A DNA stretch of 20,624 bases, taken from the NCBI GenBank assembly GCA_903933395.1, contig CAIZKA010000509.1, positions 1 through 20,624 on the forward strand, read 5' to 3'. Made by a program: the position numbers and the translations under genes. This DNA comes from an uncultured beta proteobacterium (GTDB lineage: Bacteria > Pseudomonadota > Gammaproteobacteria > Burkholderiales > Rhodocyclaceae). Below are positions 7,960 to 15,722 of the stretch, one piece after another. Numbering within the stretch: the stretch's first letter is position 1; the number at the start of each line of letters is the position of its first letter. The notes below the pieces were generated by a model, which was not told where the DNA came from, ran no database searches, and was given only the letters and a program-made list of their open reading frames with translations.

Positions 7960-9948
7960 TCAAGTAATCAACTCATGCAAATTCGCCGTCGGTGACGAGC
8001 AAGTAACGCCGCGACAGACCCAGGCGTTGACACGATCGCTTTCCGGCTTGGCCAGGATCGCGGGCAGACCGGCAATTCCCTTGGGCAGGGCCAGCACCAG
8101 CCGCTGTGGATCGGCGCCGAGCGTGCGACGCCAATTCACCATTTCATCTATAGGGCCTCTCAAGATGATTATTTCCGGCGGCGTCAGCGCTTCTTCGAGG
8201 GCGCGCAGCAGGCTGCCGAAACCTGCCGGCGAGTGACGCATCGCCGGCCAGAAGAGCTGCAGGGTTCTTTCGGCGGCATCGAGATAGCGGGTTTCGCCCA
8301 GCAGATGGCCGAGCCGTTGCAAGGCAAACGCGGCGACACCGTTGCCGGCCGGCGTGGCATTGTCGTGGCCGGTCTTGGGGCGGTGGATCAGGACTTCGTG
8401 GTCGTGGGCCGTGAAGTAGAAACCGCCGGCCTCGCGGTCTTCGAAGCGCGCCAGCAGGGTATCGGCGAGTTCGACGGCGAAGGCCAGGTCCTCGCGGCGG
8501 AATCCGGCCTGCATCAGTTCGAGCAGGGCGGAGAGCAGTAAGGCGTGGTCGTCGAGATAGGCGTCGAGGTGGGCGCGGCCGTCGCGGGCGGTTGCCAGCA
8601 GGCGGCTGTCTTTCCACATCGTGCTGCGGATGCAGTCCATCGCGCGTTGCGCCGAGGCCAGCCATTCGGGGCGGTCAAAGACGCGCGCGGCGTGGGCCAT
8701 GCCTTCGATCATCAGGGCGTTCCAGCTGGTCAGCACCTTGTCGTCGCGTCCCGGGCGGATACGGGTTTCGCGGGCGGCAAAAAGTTTTTCGCGTACGGCG
8801 GCCAGCAGGGGGATTTCCGCGTCGTCCAGAGGGCCGGCAACTTTGGCGTGCCAATGGCGATTCTCGAAATTCGGCGGCCCGTCGAAACCCCAGCGGCGTG
8901 TCGCCAGCGCCGACTCCTGCGGCGTGAGCAGGTGTTCCAGTTCGGCCCGATCCCAGACGTAGTACTTGCCCTCCGCGCCCTCCGAGTCGGCGTCGAGCGA
9001 GGAGTAGTAGCCACCGTCGGCCGCCTGCATCTCGCGCAGCACCCAGGCGACGGTTTCCTCGGCGACGCGGGCGTAGAGGGGATCGCCGCTCTGCGCCCAG
9101 GCATCGGCGCAGAGCCCGAGGAGGGGCCCGTTGTCGTAGAGCATTTTTTCGAAGTGGGGAATCTCCCAGCGCTCGTCGACGCTGTAGCGGCAGAAGCCGC
9201 CGCCGATCTGGTCGTAGATGCCGCCTTCGCTCATTCGCGTCAGCGTGGTCAAGGCCATCTGCCGCGATGCCGGATCGCTGCGGCCGAGCAGAAAGGCCAG
9301 GTCGGTCGGATGCGGAAACTTCGGCGCGCCGCCGAACCCGCCATAACGGCTGTCGAAACCGCGAGCCAGCAGCGCTGCGGCGGCGGCCAGGGGCGTGGCG
9401 TCGAAGGTGGCGGCCGTTGCGGCGGGTTCCGGTACGGTGCCGGCCAGCGCCTCGCGGATTTCGACGGCCTGGGCGGCGATGTTCGCGCGGCGGTCGCGAT
9501 AGGCTTCTGCGACGCGCTCGCAGAGGCCGGCGAAACCGGGCAGGCCGTAACGCGGTTCCCTGGGGAAATAGGTGCCGCCGAAAAAGGGCGTGCCGTCGGG
9601 AGAGAGGAACATCGTCAGCGGCCAGCCGCCGCTGCGCCGCGTCAGCATCTGGTGGGCGGTCTGGTAGATCTGGTCGAGGTCGGGACGCTCCTCGCGATCC
9701 ACCTTGATATTGACGAACAGGCGGTTCATCACCGCCGCCACCTCTTCGTCCTCGAAGGATTCGTGGGCCATGACATGACACCAGTGACAGGCCGAATAGC
9801 CTATGGAAAGCAGGATCGGCCGGTTCTCCTGACGCGCCAGAGTGAGCGTTTGCTCATCCCAAGGCTGCCAATGTACCGGGTTGTCGGCGTGCTGCAGCAG
9901 ATAGGGAGAGGTTTCGGCGGCGAGCCGGTTGGAGAGGGGAGATGGCAT
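7960..9948 (-). CDS. Thioredoxin-fold DUF255 protein, YyaL/SSP411 family
   Basis: The 662-residue protein has the hallmark N-terminus NRLAAETSPYLLQHADNPV and the thioredoxin-like motif SACHWCHVM with Cys54 and Cys57, followed by VDREERPDLDQIY. The remainder resembles an alpha/alpha six-barrel of the N-acylglucosamine 2-epimerase type (for example the GGGFCRYSVDERWEIPHFEKML region). The length is normal for the family, which is widespread from bacteria to the mammalian SPATA20 protein and has no settled biochemical role. It appears complete. It lies 81 bases downstream of cheY, with a hairpin-forming palindrome between them. Confidence 0.93.
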   Translation of the reverse strand: MPSPLSNRLAAETSPYLLQHADNPVHWQPWDEQTLTLARQENRPILLSIGYSACHWCHVMAHESFEDEEVAAVMNRLFVNIKVDREERPDLDQIYQTAHQMLTRRSGGWPLTMFLSPDGTPFFGGTYFPREPRYGLPGFAGLCERVAEAYRDRRANIAAQAVEIREALAGTVPEPAATAATFDATPLAAAAALLARGFDSRYGGFGGAPKFPHPTDLAFLLGRSDPASRQMALTTLTRMSEGGIYDQIGGGFCRYSVDERWEIPHFEKMLYDNGPLLGLCADAWAQSGDPLYARVAEETVAWVLREMQAADGGYYSSLDADSEGAEGKYYVWDRAELEHLLTPQESALATRRWGFDGPPNFENRHWHAKVAGPLDDAEIPLLAAVREKLFAARETRIRPGRDDKVLTSWNALMIEGMAHAARVFDRPEWLASAQRAMDCIRSTMWKDSRLLATARDGRAHLDAYLDDHALLLSALLELMQAGFRREDLAFAVELADTLLARFEDREAGGFYFTAHDHEVLIHRPKTGHDNATPAGNGVAAFALQRLGHLLGETRYLDAAERTLQLFWPAMRHSPAGFGSLLRALEEALTPPEIIILRGPIDEMVNWRRTLGADPQRLVLALPKGIAGLPAILAKPESDRVNAWVCRGVTCSSPTANLHELIT

Positions 9949-9972
9949 GGCGGGCCTCGCTTTGAGAGGCCA

Positions 9973-10001
9973 CTATACCCGATTAATTTAGTCGGATATA
10001 G
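9973..10001. repeat. 29-bp imperfect palindrome between cheY and the DUF255 gene
   Basis: CTATACCCGATTAA (9973-9986) pairs with TTAGTCGGATATAG (9988-10001), with one mismatch and one G-T pair. It is AT-rich in a GC-rich setting and lies about 25 bases upstream of the ATG at 9948. It could be an operator, a promoter element or an mRNA hairpin; no T-run follows, so it is not a standard terminator. Confidence 0.6.
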
Positions 10002-10029
10002 CCTTCCTGCGATTGCGCACGGAGGTGCG

Positions 10030-10443
10030 TCAGATCCCCATCTTTTCGAAGATCTTGTCCAGCTTTTCCTGCAGCGTGGCCGCCGTGAAGGGCTTGGCGA
10101 TGCAACTCGAGGCCCCGGCCTGGACGGCGGCGGCGACGTTTTCCTTCTTGGCCTCGGCCGTGATCATGAGGAAAGGCAGGGATTTCAGCTCGGCATCGGC
10201 GCGCATGGTCTGCAGCAGGGTCAGGCCGTCCATGTTGGGCATGTTCCAGTCGGAGACGACGACTTCGAAGCCACCCTGGCGCAGTTTGGACAGGGCCACG
10301 GCGCCGTCCTCGGCCTCCTCGACGTTGGTAAAGCCTAGTTCCTTCAGCAGGTTGCGCACGATACGGCGCATGGTCGAGAAGTCGTCGACCACCAGGAACT
10401 TGAGCGAAGTGCGGTCGGGCAGGGTCTCGGTCGGTGGCGCCAT
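10030..10443 (-). CDS. cheY: Chemotaxis response regulator CheY
   Basis: The 137-residue single receiver domain carries the acid pair Asp20/Asp21, the phosphoacceptor Asp65 (VSDWNMPNMDG), Thr95 (MITAEAKKEN) and Lys117 (AKPF). The order and wording, including STMRRIVRNLLKELGF, are those of CheY rather than of a generic receiver. It has an N-terminal extension of about 12 residues compared with enteric CheY. In the cell it carries phosphate from CheA to the flagellar switch. No cheA, cheZ or flagellar gene is in the window, so this is an isolated copy. There is no strong Shine-Dalgarno before the ATG at 10443. Confidence 0.9.
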   Translation of the reverse strand: MAPPTETLPDRTSLKFLVVDDFSTMRRIVRNLLKELGFTNVEEAEDGAVALSKLRQGGFEVVVSDWNMPNMDGLTLLQTMRADAELKSLPFLMITAEAKKENVAAAVQAGASSCIAKPFTAATLQEKLDKIFEKMGI

Positions 10444-10502
10444 AACCGGAACTATGCCTCAGGCGCGTACCGGCCAAAACCGTGAATACGGGCGGGAACT
10501 GC

Positions 10503-10943
10503 CTAGCTATCTCGGAACAGTCCCTGCCACCAGCGCCGGCGATTTCCCGGCGCCGCGCCGGCGACGACCGATGCATCGGGCGGAACGCGGCTAATGATCC
10601 AGCCCGGCAGCGGCGGGTTTTTGGAATAACCGCAGGATGAGCCGAGGTTGTTCGGGTCGTAGATCTTGATCAGGCGCGGGTTCTCGAGGTCATCGGCGTA
10701 GACGATGCCGCAATAGGATTCACGGTGCTCCGCCCGCAACAGGGCGTCGATACGTTCGATGAAGGCGCTGACGTCCGCGGCACCGGAGGCAAGAGTCGGC
10801 GCCGGCGGTACGCCGACCGCGACGAGATACCAGCCGGCGGCGGGATCAATTCGTTCCCAGAGCGCCGTCAGCTGGTCCCAGGCCAGTACCGACCAGAGTC
10901 GGCCGGTATAGAGGCGCTGGAATTCGGTCGGTTCGGCGGTCAC
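10503..10943 (-). CDS. Unrecognised small soluble protein
   Basis: I do not recognise a named family. The frame is open to 11228, but the upstream part lies antisense-free inside the DsrE gene in another frame and is Arg/Gln-rich, so I start at GTG 10943, giving 146 residues. No signal peptide or membrane helix is visible. The middle reads AGWYLVAVGVPP and HRESYCGIVYADDLENP, followed by a striking stretch KIYDPNNLGSSCGYSKNPPL and PGWIISRVPP; two Cys (78 and 104) are candidates for function. The C-terminus is basic and Trp-rich. It follows the DsrE gene by 38 bases on the same strand and may be the last gene of the sulfur cluster. The start codon is uncertain. Confidence 0.6.
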   Translation of the reverse strand: MTAEPTEFQRLYTGRLWSVLAWDQLTALWERIDPAAGWYLVAVGVPPAPTLASGAADVSAFIERIDALLRAEHRESYCGIVYADDLENPRLIKIYDPNNLGSSCGYSKNPPLPGWIISRVPPDASVVAGAAPGNRRRWWQGLFRDS

Positions 10944-10981
10944 GCCGGCAATTCTGCCTGAGTTGCCGCCGACCGGTTGGC

Positions 10982-11404
10982 TCAGTACGACAGGGTTTTT
11001 ACGTTCGGCTGCAGGACGTAGGCCGCGACATCGGCCGGTTTCGCCACCGCGATGCCTTCGATCAGGTCGGTCGGCTTTAGGTCGGCGTTGGGCAGGAACA
11101 GGGCGCAGACTTCGACCTTGGCGCCCGCCTTCATCAGACCTTGGAGCAGCTCCTTGGGCGACTTGTTCATCGGCTTGAGCGCTGCCGAGTCCTTGTCCTT
11201 GACCGCCAACTGGCCGCCGTCGCTGCACAGGAGGACGCGTACCGCGGCCTTCTGTGCGAGTGCCTGGGCGGCGAGGACCATGGCGACGCCCTGGGTTTGG
11301 GTAACGCCGGAATTGATGCCGACGAAGAGTTCTGCCGGGCTCTGGGCATGGACGGGCAAGGCGCAGGCAAGACCCAGCGCGAGGGTGAGCGAAAGTTTAT
11401 GCAT
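10982..11404 (-). CDS. Exported DsrE/DsrF-family protein
   Basis: The 140-residue protein begins with a clear signal peptide (MHKLSLTLALGLACALPVHA), so unlike cytoplasmic DsrE/TusD it should act in the periplasm. The mature part has the DsrE-like fold pattern: a small-residue-rich first helix, strand VRVLLCSDGG (Cys60), then LLQGLMKAGAKVEVCALFLP (Cys100), and a C-terminal strand pattern. In DsrE-type proteins the Cys at the second of these positions carries sulfane sulfur, so Cys100 is the candidate. GGAG lies 7 bases before the ATG at 11404. It follows the triple-rhodanese gene by 67 bases; both being exported sulfur-carrier folds supports a joint task. Confidence 0.82.
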   Translation of the reverse strand: MHKLSLTLALGLACALPVHAQSPAELFVGINSGVTQTQGVAMVLAAQALAQKAAVRVLLCSDGGQLAVKDKDSAALKPMNKSPKELLQGLMKAGAKVEVCALFLPNADLKPTDLIEGIAVAKPADVAAYVLQPNVKTLSY

Positions 11405-11471
11405 TTTTGTTCTCCGGTGGTTTGCAGCGGGACGCCGGACGGCAGGATGCCGCCCGACGTTCATTGAACGA

Positions 11472-12632
11472 CTACTTCTTCGCCGCCATGGTGTAGCTGC
11501 CGTCGGCATTGAACTTGACGTCGGCGTCGAGGAAATATGCCTGCACCTTGCCGCCGAGCAGCTTGACGGTGTCGTAGGCTTCGCCCGAGCGGGCGCCGGT
11601 GCCGCAGATGAAAACCACCGGCTTGTCGGCCGGCAGCGTGGCGATCTTCTTCTCCAGTTCATTCATCGGGATGTTGACCGAGCCCTTGATCATTCCGGAT
11701 GCCACTTCCTTCGGGTCACGCACATCGACCAGCATTACCGAACCCGGATTGGCCTTCCACACGGCCTGGAAGGAGTCGACCGTGACCGAGCCCTTTTCCT
11801 TGCCGGGCACCAGCGCCGCCGCGGGCGCTGCGGAAGCGGCGGCTGCGCCTGCGGGCGCGCCTGCTGCTGCCGGCGCGCCATGCAGCTTTTCCCACTCCGG
11901 ATAGCCGGGCGGGTAGGTCAGGACATTGGTGTAGCCGAGCTTCTTCGCTTTCTCCGCCGAGTTGTCGGAGAGCACGCACTCGAGGCCGCCGCAATAGTAG
12001 ATCAGCATCGTGGCCTTGTCGGCCGGCAGCTTGTCGACGTTCTTGTCGAATTCGCTGTCGGAGACGTTGATCGCGGTCGGGATCATGCCCTTGTCGGCGA
12101 CGCGCTTGGGCCGTGCGTCGATCAGCACATACGGTGACTTGTCCTCTGCGAGCTTCTTGAGGTAGGCCGCGGATACCGACATCTGCGCACCCTTGGCCTT
12201 CCAGTCCGGCGAGCCGGCCGGGTAGACCTTGATGTTGGTGTAGCCCAGCTTCTCGGCCTTGAACGCCGAGTTGTGGCTCAGCATGCATTCCAGTCCGCCG
12301 CAGTAGAACAGCAGCAGCGTCGCCTTGTCGGCCGGCAACTTGTCGACCATCTTGTCGAACTGGCTGTCGGGAATGTTGATCGCGCCGGGGATGTGGCCGA
12401 GGTCGTACTGACGCGCGGCGGGACGCGAGTCGATGATCACGACGCCCTTCTTCGGCGGAATGCTGACGTTCTGCTTGACGAAATCGTAATCGACCAGCGC
12501 CTTGTTGTACCAGCCGTCCTTGGGTTGGATGGTGGCGGCATCGGCAGCGTAAGTCGTCACCGGAAAAACCATCGGTGTAGCGGCAAGGCTGGCGAGGACG
12601 GCGAGGTAAAGGGAAAGTCGTTTTGCTCTCAT
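11472..12632 (-). CDS. Exported triple-rhodanese protein
   Basis: The 386-residue protein has an N-terminal signal peptide ending near residue 30 (TTYAADA). Domain 1 (about 40-150) and domain 2 (about 152-250) are internal duplicates, each with the loop YCGGLEC (Cys111/Cys116 and Cys214/Cys219). An Ala-rich linker (about 252-275) leads to domain 3 (about 282-372), which has a more ordinary rhodanese loop CGTGARSG with Cys343. Rhodaneses move sulfane sulfur through a persulfide on the loop Cys. The extra Cys in the first two loops could form a disulfide or a trisulfide. AAGGAG lies 6 bases before the ATG. The gene lies between the YeeE/YedE transporters and the DsrE gene. Confidence 0.9.
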   Translation of the reverse strand: MRAKRLSLYLAVLASLAATPMVFPVTTYAADAATIQPKDGWYNKALVDYDFVKQNVSIPPKKGVVIIDSRPAARQYDLGHIPGAINIPDSQFDKMVDKLPADKATLLLFYCGGLECMLSHNSAFKAEKLGYTNIKVYPAGSPDWKAKGAQMSVSAAYLKKLAEDKSPYVLIDARPKRVADKGMIPTAINVSDSEFDKNVDKLPADKATMLIYYCGGLECVLSDNSAEKAKKLGYTNVLTYPPGYPEWEKLHGAPAAAGAPAGAAAASAAPAAALVPGKEKGSVTVDSFQAVWKANPGSVMLVDVRDPKEVASGMIKGSVNIPMNELEKKIATLPADKPVVFICGTGARSGEAYDTVKLLGGKVQAYFLDADVKFNADGSYTMAAKK

Positions 12633-12677
12633 GATGATCTCCTTGATGTGAAATACCTTGCTTGGAGCCCCCGGTGA

Positions 12678-12736
12678 TTTCCGCGCGTAGCGCGCCGATT
12701 GGTAACCCCCCGCGAGGGGGGAAGGGGGGCGGGCGA
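12678..12736. repeat. GC-rich palindromic intergenic repeat
   Basis: The 159-base gap between the large YeeE/YedE gene and the rhodanese gene contains two perfect small hairpins: CGCGC-GTA-GCGCG... at 12682-12694 and CCCCCC-GCGA-GGGGGG at 12706-12721, followed by a G-rich run. This resembles REP-like elements scattered in betaproteobacterial genomes. It has no coding content. Confidence 0.6.
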
Positions 12737-12791
12737 ATAAATGGACTTTGCGTGTTTCATTTTCTGCGGCTGGAGCTCGGTGCCATGAGCG

Positions 12792-14036
12792 TTAGAGAAG
12801 TGTGAATTTTTCGGTGGATTCGTTGTAGCGCACCAGCGCGTACCACAGCAGCAGCAGGGCGCCGCCGGCGGCCAGGGTCCAGCCCCAGCTGCCCCACATT
12901 TCCGGCAGGTAGGCCTGGAAGCCTACCCGTGTCATTTCGTAAGTTTCGACATTGGTTTCGTCGATCGCGGTCAGATTGAGTTTCTTGAACACGGCACTGG
13001 CGATCGAGCCGATCCACGAGAAGAAGAACATCGTCACCCAGAGTTTCAGATGGCCTTCGCCCATGCGCCAAAGCGAGCCCGAGGCGCAGCCGCCGGCGAA
13101 GACCATGCCGATGCCGAAGATCAGTCCGCCCACCAGCGAGCCGATCCAGAAGGTGGCCGGGATCGCGAGGTAAGGGTCGATGACCTTCTTCTCGAACAGC
13201 AGGGCGGCGATCGGGATGCCGATGGCCAGCGCCAGGATCACCGCCTTGGTCATGTCGCCTTCGGCCGTCATGAAGGGTTCGCGGAAGGCCCGCGCGAAGC
13301 ACAGGCGCGAGCGATGCATGATGAAGCCGATGGCGAAACCGGCGATGACGATGACGGCGCGCGCGGCGAGCTTCTCGTCGGCCGAGCCGTACCATTGCGT
13401 GGCCCAGAGCAACACGCCGACGATCACGGCCAGACCCAGCCACGGATAATTGCGCGTGATGCCTTCGGGCACGTCGAGTGCGGGCGGCGCCTGCATGCCC
13501 CACTCGATGTGGTCCAGGGTCCACAGCAGCAGCTTGAGGCCGATCGCGGCGCCCGCCAGCAGGCCGAGCCACATCGCCCAGCCGGCGGGCGACGAGTGCA
13601 GCACCGGGTTGAAGAAGCCGCCCGTGGTGCAGCCGCCGGCGAGCGCCGCGCCGATGCCGAGCAGGCTGCCGCCGGAAGCCGCCCAGACGTATTCGAGCGG
13701 CGGCGGCCGGTTGGGGCTGAACTGGCGCGAAAGCAGCGCCGCAGCAAAGGCGCCTAACACCAGCATGATGTTCATCAGCGACATGCGGTGCATCAGGAAG
13801 CCTTCGGTTTGCTGCGGAATCCCAAGCACGGGGCCGAGGCCGATCAGGGTGTTGAACCAGTCGCCCCAGAACTTGACGCCGCCGAACACGCCCCAGACCA
13901 GGCCGGAAAGCATCAGGCCGATGATGGTCAGCACAAGCAGCATGGCCCCGACGAAAGGGGACCATTCCTCGACGAAGAGAGTCTGGTAGTCGGCCTTGAA
14001 GCCGCCACGCCAGCCGGAGTCGCTATCGGTGTTCAT
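12792..14036 (-). CDS. Full-length YeeE/YedE family transporter (TsuA-like, sulfur compound uptake)
   Basis: The 414-residue polytopic membrane protein is built of two YeeE/YedE repeats. The family Cys motifs are GGCTTGGFFNP (Cys136), RSRLCFARAF (Cys246) and GGCASGSLWR (Cys317), three Cys in the arrangement known from the thiosulfate transporter TsuA/YeeE, where they guide the substrate through the pore. I start at ATG 14036 (MNTDSDSGW), 20 bases after the preceding gene, rather than at the far upstream start of the open frame. Thiosulfate is the best guess as substrate, but relatives are linked to other sulfur species or selenium. Confidence 0.9.
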   Translation of the reverse strand: MNTDSDSGWRGGFKADYQTLFVEEWSPFVGAMLLVLTIIGLMLSGLVWGVFGGVKFWGDWFNTLIGLGPVLGIPQQTEGFLMHRMSLMNIMLVLGAFAAALLSRQFSPNRPPPLEYVWAASGGSLLGIGAALAGGCTTGGFFNPVLHSSPAGWAMWLGLLAGAAIGLKLLLWTLDHIEWGMQAPPALDVPEGITRNYPWLGLAVIVGVLLWATQWYGSADEKLAARAVIVIAGFAIGFIMHRSRLCFARAFREPFMTAEGDMTKAVILALAIGIPIAALLFEKKVIDPYLAIPATFWIGSLVGGLIFGIGMVFAGGCASGSLWRMGEGHLKLWVTMFFFSWIGSIASAVFKKLNLTAIDETNVETYEMTRVGFQAYLPEMWGSWGWTLAAGGALLLLWYALVRYNESTEKFTLL

Positions 14037-14056
14037 CACTGCTCTGCACCTGCCAT

Positions 14057-14659
14057 CTAGCGGGCGCCCTCCACGGCTTGCTGTGCGGTGATCGTGCCGC
14101 TGCCGCGGCGCTCGAACCATGAGCCGAAATAGAACACGGCAATCAGCGCCAGCCCGAGAATGCCCAGCATGACGGGTTCCGGTATGGCATAGGCGTCGGT
14201 AAAGGTGTCACCTTCCGCGATCAGCCAGGCGGCCTTCAACGACTTCAGCGCTGCCCCGTAAAAAGCCGCAAAGCCTATGGTGCCCAGCACCACGCCGCCG
14301 ACGAACACAAGGGCGTCGAGGCGACCGGAGAACAGGCCGGCGACCGAAGTGCCGGGGCAGTAGCCACCCACTGCAAACCCGGCTCCGACCAGCGCACCGC
14401 CCACGGCCGCGCCCGCCAGTGCCGCTTGCGGCACGGCGATCGAGTCGGGCTTCAGCAGCCCCCCGACCCGCATCAGCCAAAGGCCGATCGCCGCCACGAC
14501 GATGGCGGTGAACATGACCTTTAAAACCGCCCAGTCGGTCAGCTTGAACTGGGCGCTCAATTTCACCGGGCTGCCAAGTCCGGCATTCTCCAGCACGTAG
14601 CCGAACAGGACGCCGCAGAGCAGGCCCGAGATCATGCCATTATCATTGAGGGGGAACAT
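14057..14659 (-). CDS. Half-size YeeE/YedE transporter, PmpB/DUF6691-like
   Basis: The 200-residue membrane protein has about five hydrophobic helices and the motif VGGYCPGTSVAG with Cys101, the mark of the second half of split YeeE/YedE pairs (PmpB/DUF6691 type). AGGAG lies 7 bases before the ATG at 14659, and only one base separates it from the stop of its partner gene, so the two are certainly cotranscribed. The pair should form one transporter for a sulfur compound. The frame extends upstream to 14800, but only as a shadow of the partner gene. Confidence 0.87.
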   Translation of the reverse strand: MFPLNDNGMISGLLCGVLFGYVLENAGLGSPVKLSAQFKLTDWAVLKVMFTAIVVAAIGLWLMRVGGLLKPDSIAVPQAALAGAAVGGALVGAGFAVGGYCPGTSVAGLFSGRLDALVFVGGVVLGTIGFAAFYGAALKSLKAAWLIAEGDTFTDAYAIPEPVMLGILGLALIAVFYFGSWFERRGSGTITAQQAVEGAR

Positions 14660-14660
14660 G

Positions 14661-15191
14661 TCAGACTCCTTTGACCAGGCGGCTGACGAGCAACCCGGTG
14701 GCGAAAAACAATGCCAGGAAGACGAAGGCCGAAACGCCGAGTGCCGCCGCCCCCGACAGCCCCATGCTGCTGGTGCAGCCTCCCGCGATGCGGGCGCCAA
14801 AACCGGAGAGAAAGCCGCCGGCCAGGGTAGTGATCAGGCGCTTCGGGGTACCGACGCTGCGCGCGCCGTCCAGTTGCACGCGAAAGCGGCCCGCCATGAA
14901 TGCACCCGCCAGTGCGCCGATGGCGACGCCGACGATTTCCCAGCTCAACCATGAGCCCATCGGGCTGCCGTCAGCCACCATCGGCCCGAGGTAGCCGTTC
15001 GCTTTGATGGCCTCCGGCGCCACTTGCAGCCCCACGCCGGCGACCAGGTCGGTAGCCGCTCCACTGGCCCCCAGACCGTGACCGGACAAAGCAAAGGTCA
15101 GCAACAGAACCAGCCCGAGCGCGATGCCCGCAACCAGGGGTGGCCAGAAGGGTCTGATTTTCGGATTGGTTTGCTTGCCTGATGTGCTCAT
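14661..15191 (-). CDS. Half-size YeeE/YedE transporter, PmpA-like
   Basis: The 176-residue membrane protein has a long first periplasmic loop and the motif FGARIAGGCTSSMGLSG with Cys139, the mark of the first half of split YeeE/YedE pairs. The start is ATG 15191 (MSTSGKQ), with an AAGG ribosome site. Gene order (A half then B half, one base apart) is that of pmpA-pmpB-like pairs. It follows the monoheme cytochrome gene by 112 bases that contain only GC-rich inverted repeats. Confidence 0.87.
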   Translation of the reverse strand: MSTSGKQTNPKIRPFWPPLVAGIALGLVLLLTFALSGHGLGASGAATDLVAGVGLQVAPEAIKANGYLGPMVADGSPMGSWLSWEIVGVAIGALAGAFMAGRFRVQLDGARSVGTPKRLITTLAGGFLSGFGARIAGGCTSSMGLSGAAALGVSAFVFLALFFATGLLVSRLVKGV

Positions 15192-15303
15192 GATGTTTGC
15201 CTTTCGCTGGCCGGATCGCTGTCGGGCGCCAATCTCATTGCCGACCCGGCGCGGCAAGCCGGCGCGTCGCCCCGGGAGGTACGCGCCTTCGGCTGTGCCC
15301 TTG

Positions 15304-15690
15304 TCAGTTGCAGGTGGCCGGTGCGTCGCCGTCCTTGGCGCCCTTGGTCAGGAAGGCGGCAATGTCGTCCATCAGTTCCTGGTCCGGCGTGTCGGCAAAC
15401 TTCTCGGCCGCCTTGTTGCCCGACTTGATGCTGGCACGGTAGGCCTTGCTGACATACTGCTTGACCGTGTCCTTGCCCTTGGCATGCTTGTCGGCCTTGA
15501 GGTAGGTGGCCCATTCCGCCTTGGTCTTGGTGCTCGGGTTGATGGTGCCGCCGGGTTGTACCGCGTGGCAGGAGGTGCACACGCTGCGGTAGTAAACGCG
15601 GCCGCGTTTCCAATCGGCGTCGTAGGCGAGCGCCGAGGTGGCGAACAGGGAGAGCAGCGCGGCGGCGCTCAGGGTTTTAGTGAATTTCAT
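15304..15690 (-). CDS. Monoheme cytochrome c, exported
   Basis: The 128-residue protein has a signal peptide (MKFTKTLSAAALLSLFATSALA) and one haem site CTSCH at 38-42. The rest is Lys-rich, with no Met in a typical axial-ligand context; Met116 (ELMDDI) and His69 (KADKHAKG) are the only clear candidates, so His/His ligation and a low potential are possible. It ends with an extra Cys127 (ATCN). AAGGAG lies 8 bases before the ATG at 15690. It sits 32 bases after the cytochrome b gene and probably links it to the octaheme protein. Confidence 0.9.
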   Translation of the reverse strand: MKFTKTLSAAALLSLFATSALAYDADWKRGRVYYRSVCTSCHAVQPGGTINPSTKTKAEWATYLKADKHAKGKDTVKQYVSKAYRASIKSGNKAAEKFADTPDQELMDDIAAFLTKGAKDGDAPATCN

Positions 15691-15722
15691 GGTTGGACTC
15701 CTTGAAAAAGTGGTTTGTTGGA

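Noticed and set aside
8545..10338. A 597-codon plus-strand open frame
   Set aside because: It is antisense to the DUF255 gene and cheY, is rich in Gly, Ala, Arg and Val without any domain, and the minus-strand genes have clear family motifs.
12757..13965. A 402-codon minus-strand frame overlapping the full YeeE/YedE gene
   Set aside because: It is Arg/Pro/His-rich with no helices, and the other frame encodes the conserved Cys motifs and membrane segments.
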